Assembly: GCA_041394725.1 (NCBI GenBank)
Contig: JAWKHR010000016.1
Span: 62,001-126,000 of the forward strand
Length of the DNA stretch: 64,000 nucleotides
Direction: 5' to 3'
DNA from: JAWKHR01 sp041394725
GTDB lineage: Bacteria > Acidobacteriota > Vicinamibacteria > Vicinamibacterales > SCN-69-37
The notes under the pieces are model-generated. The model worked only from the letters and a program-made list of their open reading frames with translations. It ran no database searches and had not been told where the DNA came from. The position numbers and the translations under genes were made by a program. This document shows, one piece after another, positions 25,390 through 36,578 of the stretch; the stretch's first letter is position 1, and each line of letters opens with the position of its first letter.

Positions 25390-26617
25390 CAGGCCGGCTC
25401 CGGACCGTGACGCGGGGCTGGCGGCCGGGCGTGGGCGATCATCAACCTCGCCCAGGCGGCGTCCATGGCCTGGACGGAGTCGCCGCCGAGCTTCTCGATC
25501 AACGCGTCGGCCAGGATCAGGCACACCATCGCTTCGCCGACGACCGACGCGGCGGGCACCGCGCAGACGTCGCTGCGTTCGATCGCGGCGGGGCTCTCCG
25601 TCATGGTCGCGAGGTCCACCGATCGGAGCGGCTTCATCAGCGTGGAGATGGGCTTCATCCAGGCTGTCACCCGCAGGTCCTCGCCGTTGGTGACGCCGCC
25701 CTCGAGGCCTCCGGCCCGGTTGGTCGGCCGGCGCACCCAGGTGAGCAGGCCGGTCGGCGACTGGTCGTCGGCGGCGAGGATTTCGTCGTGGACCTGCGAT
25801 CCCGGCAGGTGCCCGACGGCCGTGCCGGCGCCGATGCCGACGGCCTTGATGGCGTGAATCGACATCAGGGCCTGGGCCAGCCGCCCGTCGAGCTTGCGAT
25901 CCCAGTGGACGTGGCTGCCGAGGCCGACGGGCACGCCGTGCGCCACGACCTCGAACGCGCCGCCCACGGTGTCGCCCGCCTCGCGCGCCGCGTCCACCGC
26001 CTGCCGCATCGCCGCCGCCACCGCGGCATCCACGCAGCGCACGTCATCGTCGGCCGGCAAGGCGCGGATGGCGTCGAACGTGGCCTGCGCGCCGGCGGGC
26101 AGGGCGGCGCCGCCGATCTCGATGACGTGACTGGCGACGTCGATGCCGTATCGCCGCAGCAGCGCGCGTGCGACGCCGCCGGCGGCCACGCGCGCGGCGG
26201 TTTCCCGGGCGCTCGCGCGCTCGAGGACGTCGCGCAGATCGTCGCGCTCGTACTTGAGGCCGCCGGCCAGGTCGGCATGGCCGGGGCGGGGACGGGTCAC
26301 CGCGGCGCGTCGGGCGCCGCCGGCGTCGGCCGACGGATCGGCGGTTGCGCTCATCGTGTGCTGCCAGTTCGCCCAGTCGCGGTTGCGGATCTCGAGGGCG
26401 ATGGGGCTGCCGAGCGTTTCGCCGCGGCGCACGCCCGCGAGGATCGTCGCGCGGTCCCGCTCGATCGCCATGCGGCGGCCGCGACCATATCCGAGCTGCC
26501 GGCGTGCGAGATCCGCGTCGAGGTCATCGGGCGCGAGGGCAGGCCGGCGGGCATGCCTTCGACGATGACGCAGAGCGCCGGACCGTGGGACTCGCCGGCG
26601 GTGAGAAAACGAAGCAT
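25389..26617 (-). CDS. aroC: Chorismate synthase, with an apparent 1-nt frameshift near the N-terminus
   Basis: Converts EPSP to chorismate with reduced FMN. The N-terminal signature MLRFLTAGESHGPAL starts at 26617, but at about 26535-26540 the frame must shift by one missing base to continue as APDDLDADLARRQLGYGRGR and the main open frame (from 26471). That frame holds SARETAARVAAG, RPTNRAGGLEGG and the closing segments. Restoring one base gives an uninterrupted protein of about 409 aa. The gene is essential for aromatics, so sequencing error is the simplest reading; true inactivation cannot be excluded. First gene of the operon running to bamD. Confidence 0.88.
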
Positions 26618-26626
26618 CGAGCGGCC

Positions 26627-26632
26627 ATTGTA
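26627..26632 (-). promoter_or_regulatory. -10-like box upstream of aroC
   Basis: TACAAT on the minus strand, only 9 nt before the aroC ATG; the corresponding -35 is weak. If used, the mRNA would be almost leaderless. The divergent gap 26618-26782 holds no gene. Confidence 0.35.
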
Positions 26633-26782
26633 GCGAACTTTCTGCAACGTCCCCGGTGCGCCCGCGCGCGTCGTCGGTCCCGACGACGGGCCTGGTTCTG
26701 CAGCAGGCAGGCGCGTGCCCCGGAGATCATCGGCGCGCGCTTCCTGCGCGAGAACGTCGTTCGCTGGCGCGACCTCGTGACG

Positions 26783-29710
<2,928 letters not shown>

Positions 29711-29739
29711 GCCGGCCGTTGCGGCGATCATCCCGACAC

Positions 29740-30660
29740 GTGGCCCGCTTCGTCGTTCGCCGGATCGTGCTCACGCTGCCCGTCCTGCTCGGGGTGGCGA
29801 CGCTCGTGTTCGCCCTGATCCACCTCGTGCCGGGCGATCCGGCGCAGGCGATGCTGGGGGAGTCGGCCTCGGCGGCCGACCTGGCGGACCTGCGGACGCG
29901 CCTCGGTCTCGACAAGCCGCTGCTCGTCCAGTACGAGGAGTTTCTGCGCGGGCTCGCGGCGGGCAACCTGGGGACGTCGTTCCGTTACGGCACGCCGGTC
30001 GCCTCCGAGCTGGTCCAGCGGCTGCCGCGGACGGCGCAGCTCGCCGCGTGCGCGATGGCCGTGGCCGTCGCGCTGGCGATTCCGCTCGGGATGCTGGGCG
30101 CCCTCTTCCGCGGCCGCGCGATCGACCAGGCCGCGATGACGATCTCGCTCGCCGGCATCTGCATGCCGAACTTCTGGCTGGGTCCGCTGCTGGCCCTGCT
30201 CTTCGGCGTGGGGCTCGGCTGGCTGCCGATTTCCGGCACCGGGTCGGCGGCGCACCTCGTGCTGCCCGCGGCGACGCTTGGTGCGGCGCTGGCCGCGATC
30301 CTCGCCCGCATGACGCGCGCCAGCCTGATCGACGAGCTGCGCGAGCTCTACGTCCTGGCGGCGCGCGCCCGGGGGCTGTCGCGTCGCCGGGCGGTCGTGG
30401 CGCACGCGTTTCGCAACTCGCTCATCCCCGTCGTGACGATCATGGGCCTGCAGTTCGGCGCGGTGCTCACCGGAACGATCATCACGGAGACGATCTTCGC
30501 GTGGCCCGGCGTCGGCCGCCTGCTGATCCAGGCGATCAACTTCCGCGACTACCCGCTGGTGCAGGGCTGCATCCTGTTCATCTCGGTCACCTACGTCGGG
30601 ATGAACCTGCTGGTCGACCTGGTCTACGCCTGGCTCGACCCGAGGATCCGGCTCCGGTGA
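29740..30660 (+). CDS. ABC transporter permease, DppB/OppB type
   Basis: 306 aa from GTG 29740, chosen because the membrane protein begins there (RFVVRRIVLTLPVLLG). Typical DppB features: first transmembrane helix, HLVPGDPAQAMLGE, the periplasmic SFRYGTPV segment, and the EAA loop with RARGLSRRRAVVAHAFRNSLIPV that contacts the ATPase. About six membrane helices. Pairs with the next gene to form the channel of a peptide or nickel-type importer. No ATPase or binding-protein gene is adjacent. Confidence 0.92.
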   Translation: MARFVVRRIVLTLPVLLGVATLVFALIHLVPGDPAQAMLGESASAADLADLRTRLGLDKPLLVQYEEFLRGLAAGNLGTSFRYGTPVASELVQRLPRTAQLAACAMAVAVALAIPLGMLGALFRGRAIDQAAMTISLAGICMPNFWLGPLLALLFGVGLGWLPISGTGSAAHLVLPAATLGAALAAILARMTRASLIDELRELYVLAARARGLSRRRAVVAHAFRNSLIPVVTIMGLQFGAVLTGTIITETIFAWPGVGRLLIQAINFRDYPLVQGCILFISVTYVGMNLLVDLVYAWLDPRIRLR

Positions 30661-31457
30661 CGCGACGGATCGGGTTCGTCATCGTCGCGGGCGCGGTGCT
30701 GGCCGCCGTCGTCGGCCCGTGGCTCGTGCCGTTCGACCCGACGAGCCAGGACCTCCCGCGGCGGCTGATGACGCCGACGTGGGCGCACCCGCTCGGGCTC
30801 GACGAGCTCGGCAGGGACATCCTGGCGCGCCTGCTCGTCGGGACGCGCATCTCGCTCCTGGTGGGCATCAGCGTCGTCGGCGTGTCGTCGCTGGTCGGCA
30901 CGACGATCGGGGCGATCGCCGGCTATCGCGGGGGCTGGCTCGACGAAGTGCTGGGGCGCGTGATGGACACGCTGCTCGCGTTCCCCGGCATCCTGCTCGC
31001 GATCGCGCTGGTCGCGGTGCTCGGGCCGAGCCTGCCGAACGTGGTGCTCGCGCTCGTCACGATCGGCTGGGTCGGCTACGCGCGGCTGGTGCGGGGCCAG
31101 GTGCTCCGGGTGCGGGAGCTGGAGTACGTGCAGGCCGCGCGCGCGCTCGGGGCCCCGGTGTCGCGCATCCTGGCCAGGCACGTGGTGCCGGCGACGATCT
31201 CGGCGGTCACCGTGCAGGCGACGCTCGGGATGGCGGGCGCGATCATCGCGGAGGCCTCGCTCAGCTTTCTCGGCCTCGGGGCCCAGCCGCCGACGCCGAG
31301 CTGGGGCGCGATGCTCGATGCGGGGCGGTCGCACCTGCTCGACGCGCCGCACCTGACGATCATCCCCGGCGTCGCGATTGCGACGCTCGTGCTTGGCTTC
31401 AACTTCGTGGGAGACGCGCTGCGGGATCGCCTGGATCCGCGGACCCACCGGACCTGA
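30657..31457 (+). CDS. ABC transporter permease, DppC/OppC type
   Basis: 266 aa, GTG start overlapping the upstream stop (GTGA). DppC features: HPLGLDELGRDILARLLVGTR at the first periplasmic segment, GYRGGWLDEVLGRVMD, and the EAA loop VQAARALGAPVSRILARHVVP. Ends with the conserved NFVGDALRDRLDPR. Shorter at the N-terminus than many DppC proteins (no long cytoplasmic extension). Its last 59 bp overlap the convergent TPR gene. Confidence 0.92.
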   Translation: MTRRIGFVIVAGAVLAAVVGPWLVPFDPTSQDLPRRLMTPTWAHPLGLDELGRDILARLLVGTRISLLVGISVVGVSSLVGTTIGAIAGYRGGWLDEVLGRVMDTLLAFPGILLAIALVAVLGPSLPNVVLALVTIGWVGYARLVRGQVLRVRELEYVQAARALGAPVSRILARHVVPATISAVTVQATLGMAGAIIAEASLSFLGLGAQPPTPSWGAMLDAGRSHLLDAPHLTIIPGVAIATLVLGFNFVGDALRDRLDPRTHRT

Positions 31458-32844
31458 AGGTGCGCGACAGCCGCTCGAGCGCGGCATCGCGGGGCGCGAG
31501 GCGCCGCGCCGTGTCGAGGGCCTCGAGGGCGCCGTTCCGATCGCCGAGGGCCCAGCGCGCGCGCGCCAGCTGCTCGAGGCTGCGGACGTCCCCGGCGCGT
31601 CGATCGACGGCGCGGGCGAGATAGTCGGCCGCGGTCCGGTAGTCGCGCACGACGAGGGACAGCGCGCCGATACGCGCGGCGCGGGCGGCGCGTTCGTCGG
31701 GCGACGACGTGCCGCCCCGGAAGGCGTCCAGATCCAGCAGGGCATTCCGCGCGTCGAGGGGATGGCCGAGCCGCTCGGCCGCATCCGCCAGGTAGGCGAA
31801 GGCCTGGGGTTCGACGGGCGACGTCGCGACGGCCTCGCGCAGGATGCGCTCGGCTTCGGTCGTCTGCCCGTCGAGATCCAGCGCGCGACCGTAGAGCGCG
31901 AGGCCCTCGCTGCGGCGGGCCGTCCCGCCGAGCGCGCGTTCGAGCGCGGTCAGCGCCGCCCGCGCCGACGTCCGGCGGAGATCGGATCGCTCGGCGCGCG
32001 CCAGCTCGATCCTGCCGCGCGCCAGCAGCAGCCGCGAGTCGTCCGGCCGCGTCCGGCGGAGCTCGGCGATCGCCGCGAGCGCGAGGTCGTCCTGGCCGTT
32101 GCGCGCCTGGGCCAGCGCGATGGCGATCCGCCGGTCGAGGCTCGGGTCCACGGTGTTCAGGGCCTGGAGCTGGGCCATCTCGTCGGCGGTGCGCCCGATG
32201 GACCGGTACAGGTCCGCCAGTTCCTCGCGCGCGGGCACGAGCGAGGGCGCGAGGCGCACGGCCGTCTCGAGCGACGCGGCCGCCTGCTCGACGTCGCCGG
32301 TGTCGCGGCGCACCAGCCCGAGCAGGTAGTGCGCCTCGGCCAGCGAGTCGTTCCGCGCGACCGCACGCGCCAGCGGCTCGACCGCCGCCGCCGGGTTTCC
32401 GGCCCGGTAGCGCGCCAGCGCGAGCGCGTACAACAGTGCCGGGTCGTCGCCCTTCAGCCGGTCGGCGTCCTCGTAGTACTTCGCCGCCCGCGCGGGTTCG
32501 CCGCGCTGGTCGTAGATCTCGGCGAGAGCGACGAGCGGCTGGGGTGCGTCGGGCTGCAGGCGGACGGCCTCCAGCAGATCGCGGACGGCCTCCTCGTCGC
32601 GGTGCTGGGCGTGATACGCCTCGCCCTTCCGGTAGTGCGCCACCATCGAGTCGGGCCGCAGGGTGAGCGCGCCGCTGAAGGCCTCGATGGCGCCGAAGCT
32701 GTCGCCGGCCGCCAGCGCCTGCTCGCCGACCGAGAGGAGCCGGTGGTACAGGGAATCGCGTTGCCGGCGCTCGGCGTAGGCCGCCAGCGCGAGCACCAGC
32801 CCCGTCAGGGCCACCACCGCGATCGCCCGCTTCATCCCGTTCAT
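31399..32844 (-). CDS. Membrane-anchored TPR-repeat protein
   Basis: 481 aa from ATG 32844 (a second Met lies three codons on). One N-terminal hydrophobic helix (AIAVVALTGLVLALAAYA) then about ten TPR units, such as GDSFGAIEAFSGALTLRPDS, DEEAVRDLLEAVRLQPDA and GDRNGALEALDTARRLAP. Such proteins are protein-interaction scaffolds; no partner is apparent. Divergent from the ECF sigma factor; tail-to-tail overlap with the permease. Confidence 0.82.
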   Translation of the reverse strand: MNGMKRAIAVVALTGLVLALAAYAERRQRDSLYHRLLSVGEQALAAGDSFGAIEAFSGALTLRPDSMVAHYRKGEAYHAQHRDEEAVRDLLEAVRLQPDAPQPLVALAEIYDQRGEPARAAKYYEDADRLKGDDPALLYALALARYRAGNPAAAVEPLARAVARNDSLAEAHYLLGLVRRDTGDVEQAAASLETAVRLAPSLVPAREELADLYRSIGRTADEMAQLQALNTVDPSLDRRIAIALAQARNGQDDLALAAIAELRRTRPDDSRLLLARGRIELARAERSDLRRTSARAALTALERALGGTARRSEGLALYGRALDLDGQTTEAERILREAVATSPVEPQAFAYLADAAERLGHPLDARNALLDLDAFRGGTSSPDERAARAARIGALSLVVRDYRTAADYLARAVDRRAGDVRSLEQLARARWALGDRNGALEALDTARRLAPRDAALERLSRTFRSGGSADPGDPAARLPRS

Positions 32845-32963
32845 CTTACGCTCTGGGGATGCACCCCGAGCCACCGCCCCCTGCGGCCCGGAACCGGGCA
32901 GGAGCCGGTGGACCCGGCTCGAAACCAGCCTGAACCGGGCCCGGCCGGGCGCAGGGCCCCGAC

Positions 32964-32991
32964 GGAACATCCCGTCAGGACCGGGGTCTAA
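32964..32991 (+). promoter_or_regulatory. RpoE/ECF-type promoter upstream of the sigma factor gene
   Basis: GGAACAT followed by 15 nt and GTCTAA closely matches the RpoE-class consensus (GGAACTT, about 15-16 nt, GTCTAA/TCTGA). Transcription would begin near 32998, which rules out the ATG at 32996 and supports translation from ATG 33026, preceded by GGAG. This suggests the sigma factor activates its own operon. Confidence 0.6.
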
Positions 32992-33025
32992 CCCTATGAA
33001 AGCGGGTTTCCGCCGGAGTGCTACC

Positions 33026-33646
33026 ATGGCGGTTGGGACCTCTGTGAAACCCATTCGAGTGCTGACCTGGCCGGACGCTGCGGGCGCCGAATCGGCGCTG
33101 GTGCAGCAGTGTGCCGCCGGGGACGAGGAAGCCTGCGCGCGGCTGGTCACCGATCACCAGCGCATGGTCTACCAGCTGGCCCTCCACCTGCTGGGCGACC
33201 CGCAGGAGGCCGCGGACCTGTCGCAGGAAGTCTTCCTGCGGGTGTTCCGCACCCTCTCGCAGTTTCGCGGGCAGTCGTCGCTGAAGACCTGGATCTACCG
33301 GATCGTCGTCAACCAGGCCTCGAACCGCCAGCGGTGGTGGAGGCGGCGGCACCGGTCGCAGCAGGTCCAGCTCGAGGAACACGCGGCGACGCACGGCGAA
33401 CTCGCCGATTCACGGCATTTCGCAATGCCCGACCGGGTGCTCCAGCAGCGCGAGACGTCCAGCCGGGTCTGGGACGCGCTGAACAGCCTGCCGTTCGATC
33501 AGCGCGCCGTCGTCGTGCTGCGCGAGATCGACGGGCTGAGTTACGAGGAAATCGCCGGTTCGCTCGGGGTGGCGGTCGGAACCGTCAAGTCGCGGTTGGC
33601 GCGGGCGCGGGGCAACCTGCGGGACGCGCTGGGGCGTTCGTCATGA
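33026..33646 (+). CDS. ECF RNA polymerase sigma factor (RpoE-like)
   Basis: 206 aa. Region 2 is clear (LVTDHQRMVYQLALHLLGD, DLSQEVFLRVFRTLSQF, LKTWIYRIVVNQASNR), then region 4 with LNSLPFDQRAVVVLREIDGL and the HTH SYEEIAGSLGVAVGTVKSRL. Start ATG 33026 was chosen over ATG 32996 because of the GGAG ribosome site 8 nt upstream and the ECF-type promoter overlapping the earlier ATG. Its stop overlaps the anti-sigma start. It directs RNA polymerase to a stress or envelope regulon. Confidence 0.93.
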   Translation: MAVGTSVKPIRVLTWPDAAGAESALVQQCAAGDEEACARLVTDHQRMVYQLALHLLGDPQEAADLSQEVFLRVFRTLSQFRGQSSLKTWIYRIVVNQASNRQRWWRRRHRSQQVQLEEHAATHGELADSRHFAMPDRVLQQRETSSRVWDALNSLPFDQRAVVVLREIDGLSYEEIAGSLGVAVGTVKSRLARARGNLRDALGRSS

Positions 33647-34386
33647 TGTTCGAGGATTGCCGCGGAATTCGTCCGAAGCTCGGGGAGTTCATCGACGATG
33701 AGCTGCCGGGCGCGGAGATGCTGCGCGTCACCGAGCATCTCGATCACTGCCCGAGCTGCCGGCTGGAAGTGGAGTCGCTGCGCGACCTGGGCGACACGTT
33801 GCGCACGGCCGCGTTCGCCCAGGAGGCACCCGAGATGCCGGGCCTCGCGGCCGGCGTCGTCAGTCGCGACGGCGCCGAGCGCGCGCAGTCGTGGAAGAGC
33901 CTGTTCGCGCGCGCCGTCGAGGACTGGCACTGGGCCATCGTCGGCGCCGGCTCGGTGGCGGGCACGACGGTTTCCACGATGCTCGTCGCCGCGGTGCTGT
34001 GGTTCGGCCCGGCCCCGGTACGCGCCGACTCGCTGTCGACGATGCTCAACGAGCTCGACGCGAAGAACACGGTCTTCGTCGTCAGCCCGAACAGCGAGAG
34101 CTGGGACCAGGTGGCGCTGCGCGTGGCCGACGGGCAGGGCCGCAGCTATCAGGCCGGTCCGTTCGTGATGCGCGCGGCGTTCTTCCCGGGCATGACCGAG
34201 CAGGAAGCCTCGGCGGCGCTGGCCGAGGCCATCATGCGCAAGGGGCGCGTCATCGGTCTCGACGAGATGAAGGCCGCCGACCGCGAGCGTACCGAGCGGC
34301 TGCTCGACGACATCACCAACTTCCGCCTGTACACCCGGCAGGTGATGCTGATGAGCAGCACCACCGTCAGCGCCAAGGGCCTCTAG
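33643..34386 (+). CDS. Anti-sigma factor with zinc-finger (zf-HC2/ZAS) domain
   Basis: 247 aa, ATGA-coupled to the sigma gene. The N-terminal cytoplasmic domain holds the zinc motif H-x3-C-x2-C (HLDHCPSCRLE, about residue 28-38). One transmembrane helix lies near residues 103-123 (WAIVGAGSVAGTTVSTMLVA and on), followed by an extracytoplasmic sensor part. It should bind and hold the ECF sigma factor at the membrane until a signal triggers release. The C-terminal domain is not recognised. Confidence 0.88.
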   Translation: MMFEDCRGIRPKLGEFIDDELPGAEMLRVTEHLDHCPSCRLEVESLRDLGDTLRTAAFAQEAPEMPGLAAGVVSRDGAERAQSWKSLFARAVEDWHWAIVGAGSVAGTTVSTMLVAAVLWFGPAPVRADSLSTMLNELDAKNTVFVVSPNSESWDQVALRVADGQGRSYQAGPFVMRAAFFPGMTEQEASAALAEAIMRKGRVIGLDEMKAADRERTERLLDDITNFRLYTRQVMLMSSTTVSAKGL

Positions 34387-36548
34387 CGCGGCGGACCCGC
34401 CCCCGGGCGCGGCGGCTGGCGGCCCGCGCCCGACCTCGACGTCACGTTCTGCAGCAGGTCCGTCGCCCGGACGACGACCCGCGCGGCCTCGGCCGCCGAG
34501 GCCACCGGGATCTCGTACCGCTCGTCGGTCGAGTCCGCCAGCCCGTCAGCCGGATAGACCAGGCGCCAGGGGCCGCCGTCCACCGAGTACTCCAGCTTCT
34601 GGATCGGGCTGACCGCGTCCTGCACGCGGACCTGGAGGCGCACGGCGCCGCCGGTCGCGTCGCTCGTCACGGTGATGACCGGCGGCGTGTTGTCCACCGT
34701 CACCGGCTCGCTGATGCGCTCGCCGACCAGCGCGCGATCCCCGGCGTTGGCGTCGGCGTCCGACGCCTGGACGCGCACGAAATACCGCCCGTCGATCGTC
34801 GTCGTCGTGTCCCAGACGTAGATCGTGTCGAGCAGGTCGGCCCGCAGGTCGTGCCAGTCCGCCTCGCCGTCGCGGCGGTACTGGAGCGTGTAGGTGAGCC
34901 GGTCGTCGTCGGCATCCTCGGCCTTCCACTGGAACGTCTGCAGCCCCTTCGCGTACATGCGCCGGCCGGGCGACGGCGGGGTGGGCGGCGTGTCACCGGG
35001 CGGCCGCCGCGCGTTGGCGACCGCGTCGTCGAGGCCGGCGATCGCGCCCTCTTCGTTGGCGAACGGGCGCTGGAAGACCACGCCGGGCGGGTGCACGGTG
35101 ATCGCCGTGACCACGGGCCGGTTGTTGCGGGGCAGGTAGGCGACCGTGACGGCCGAGAGGCGCGCGGGCGTGGCGCCGGCGGTGAGCTCGGCTTTCCACT
35201 GCAGGTAGCGCGCGGCCGGGCTCGTCACCGACGCTCCCGCGGCCGAGGTGTACGCCGCCGACCAGTCGCTCCACGAGTCGTCCGGCGTCGCCGTGTTGCC
35301 CGAGCGTGTGAACAACCGGACGCCGCCCTGGGATTCCCACGTGAGCCTGCCCCAGGTGGCCACGCTCGTGGTGTCGTGCACGGGAGAGAGATACGTGGCC
35401 GGCGACTGCGTGCCGGGGCCAATCGCGATCACGCGCCCCGGGTTGGCGGTGGCGAAGGCGGCCGGCACCGTGCCGGCGGCTCCACGGGCGAAGCGCGTGA
35501 TCTGTTTCGCGTCCACGCCGCTGTAGAGCTGGACGTCGCGGCCGGCGCTGATGCGATAGAGCCGGCCGGCGGGACCGGTGGCGGCGAGCACCGAGCCGTC
35601 CGGGCCCGGCGCGACGTCGTAGACGAGGTCCGGCGTGTCCCAGACCGACTCCCACACGCCCGAGGCCTCGATCCGGAAGAGCGATGAGCGCTTCGCGGGG
35701 GCGCTCGGCGGCTGCGCGGCCGCACCACCGGTGGGCGGCTCGGCGACGGTGATCGACACCGACGTCGTCTGATCCTCGGACGTGGAGGCGTCGCCGCGCG
35801 CGACCGCCGCCGCGTACACGGTGCCGTCGGGCATGGCCGTGATCGCCCGCAGCTCGGTCATGCCCGAATCCAGCAGGACGAAGGGGCGATCGCCGTCGAA
35901 CCGGTACAGCCGGCCGGGCGACTCGGTGCCCGCGAGCAGGTGCCCGCCGGCGTCGATGGCCAGCGCCACGACGTGGTCGGCCGGCGGTTTGTAGACGAGC
36001 TGGCCGTTGCCCGTGCCATCGACCCGGTAGAGAGCCGCCGGGGTCCCTGTGCCGACCCAGAGCTGACCCGACGCATCGACGGCGAGGGCCCAGATGTACT
36101 TCTCCTCCGGGTCGAAGAACGGCTGCGCCTCGCCCCCGTTCTGCAGGCGGTACACGCGGCCGTCGGGCGAGGTGGCGGCGTAGACGGTGTTGCCGGAGGC
36201 GGCGACGGCGAAGATGTTGCTTTCGTCCGGATCGAACGCCGTCACGTCGGGCTGGCCGGCACGCAGGCGCACGAGGCGTCCGTCGCCGCCGGTGCCGGCC
36301 CAGAGCGAGCCGTCCGTGGTGGTCGCGAGCCCCCAGACCTGCGGCGCCGTGGACGAGAGCCGGCTGGTCAGCGCGGGACCGGCGCTCACGCTGCCGTCGA
36401 GGTTGACGTAGACGCCCTCCGACTGCCCCCGCACGAATTCGCCGGCGGTCGCGACGGTCCAGAAGGTGGGACCGGACGCGCCGGTCGTGATCGTGAGCGC
36501 CCCGATCATCGCGATCGGGAAGAGCAGTCGTGCTCGTCGGTTGGGCAT
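34383..36548 (-). CDS. Secreted beta-propeller protein with Ig/FnIII-like C-terminus
   Basis: 721 aa. An N-terminal signal peptide (LLFPIAMIGALTITTGASG) is followed by six or so propeller blades of the 'VWGLATTTDGSLWAGTGGDGRL' kind (about residues 60-270 and 290-350). The C-terminal third reads as fibronectin/Ig-like domains (TFQWKAEDADDDRLTYTLQY, DTIYVWDTTTTIDGRYFVRV), ending in a Pro/Arg-rich tail. No catalytic residues recognised. Lies 30 nt downstream of the S55 gene on the same strand, so likely co-transcribed. Its 3' end touches the anti-sigma gene. Confidence 0.78.
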   Translation of the reverse strand: MPNRRARLLFPIAMIGALTITTGASGPTFWTVATAGEFVRGQSEGVYVNLDGSVSAGPALTSRLSSTAPQVWGLATTTDGSLWAGTGGDGRLVRLRAGQPDVTAFDPDESNIFAVAASGNTVYAATSPDGRVYRLQNGGEAQPFFDPEEKYIWALAVDASGQLWVGTGTPAALYRVDGTGNGQLVYKPPADHVVALAIDAGGHLLAGTESPGRLYRFDGDRPFVLLDSGMTELRAITAMPDGTVYAAAVARGDASTSEDQTTSVSITVAEPPTGGAAAQPPSAPAKRSSLFRIEASGVWESVWDTPDLVYDVAPGPDGSVLAATGPAGRLYRISAGRDVQLYSGVDAKQITRFARGAAGTVPAAFATANPGRVIAIGPGTQSPATYLSPVHDTTSVATWGRLTWESQGGVRLFTRSGNTATPDDSWSDWSAAYTSAAGASVTSPAARYLQWKAELTAGATPARLSAVTVAYLPRNNRPVVTAITVHPPGVVFQRPFANEEGAIAGLDDAVANARRPPGDTPPTPPSPGRRMYAKGLQTFQWKAEDADDDRLTYTLQYRRDGEADWHDLRADLLDTIYVWDTTTTIDGRYFVRVQASDADANAGDRALVGERISEPVTVDNTPPVITVTSDATGGAVRLQVRVQDAVSPIQKLEYSVDGGPWRLVYPADGLADSTDERYEIPVASAAEAARVVVRATDLLQNVTSRSGAGRQPPRPGAGPPR

Positions 36549-36578
36549 CAGGTCTGCGTCCGTCGTCGGGCCTGCGGG

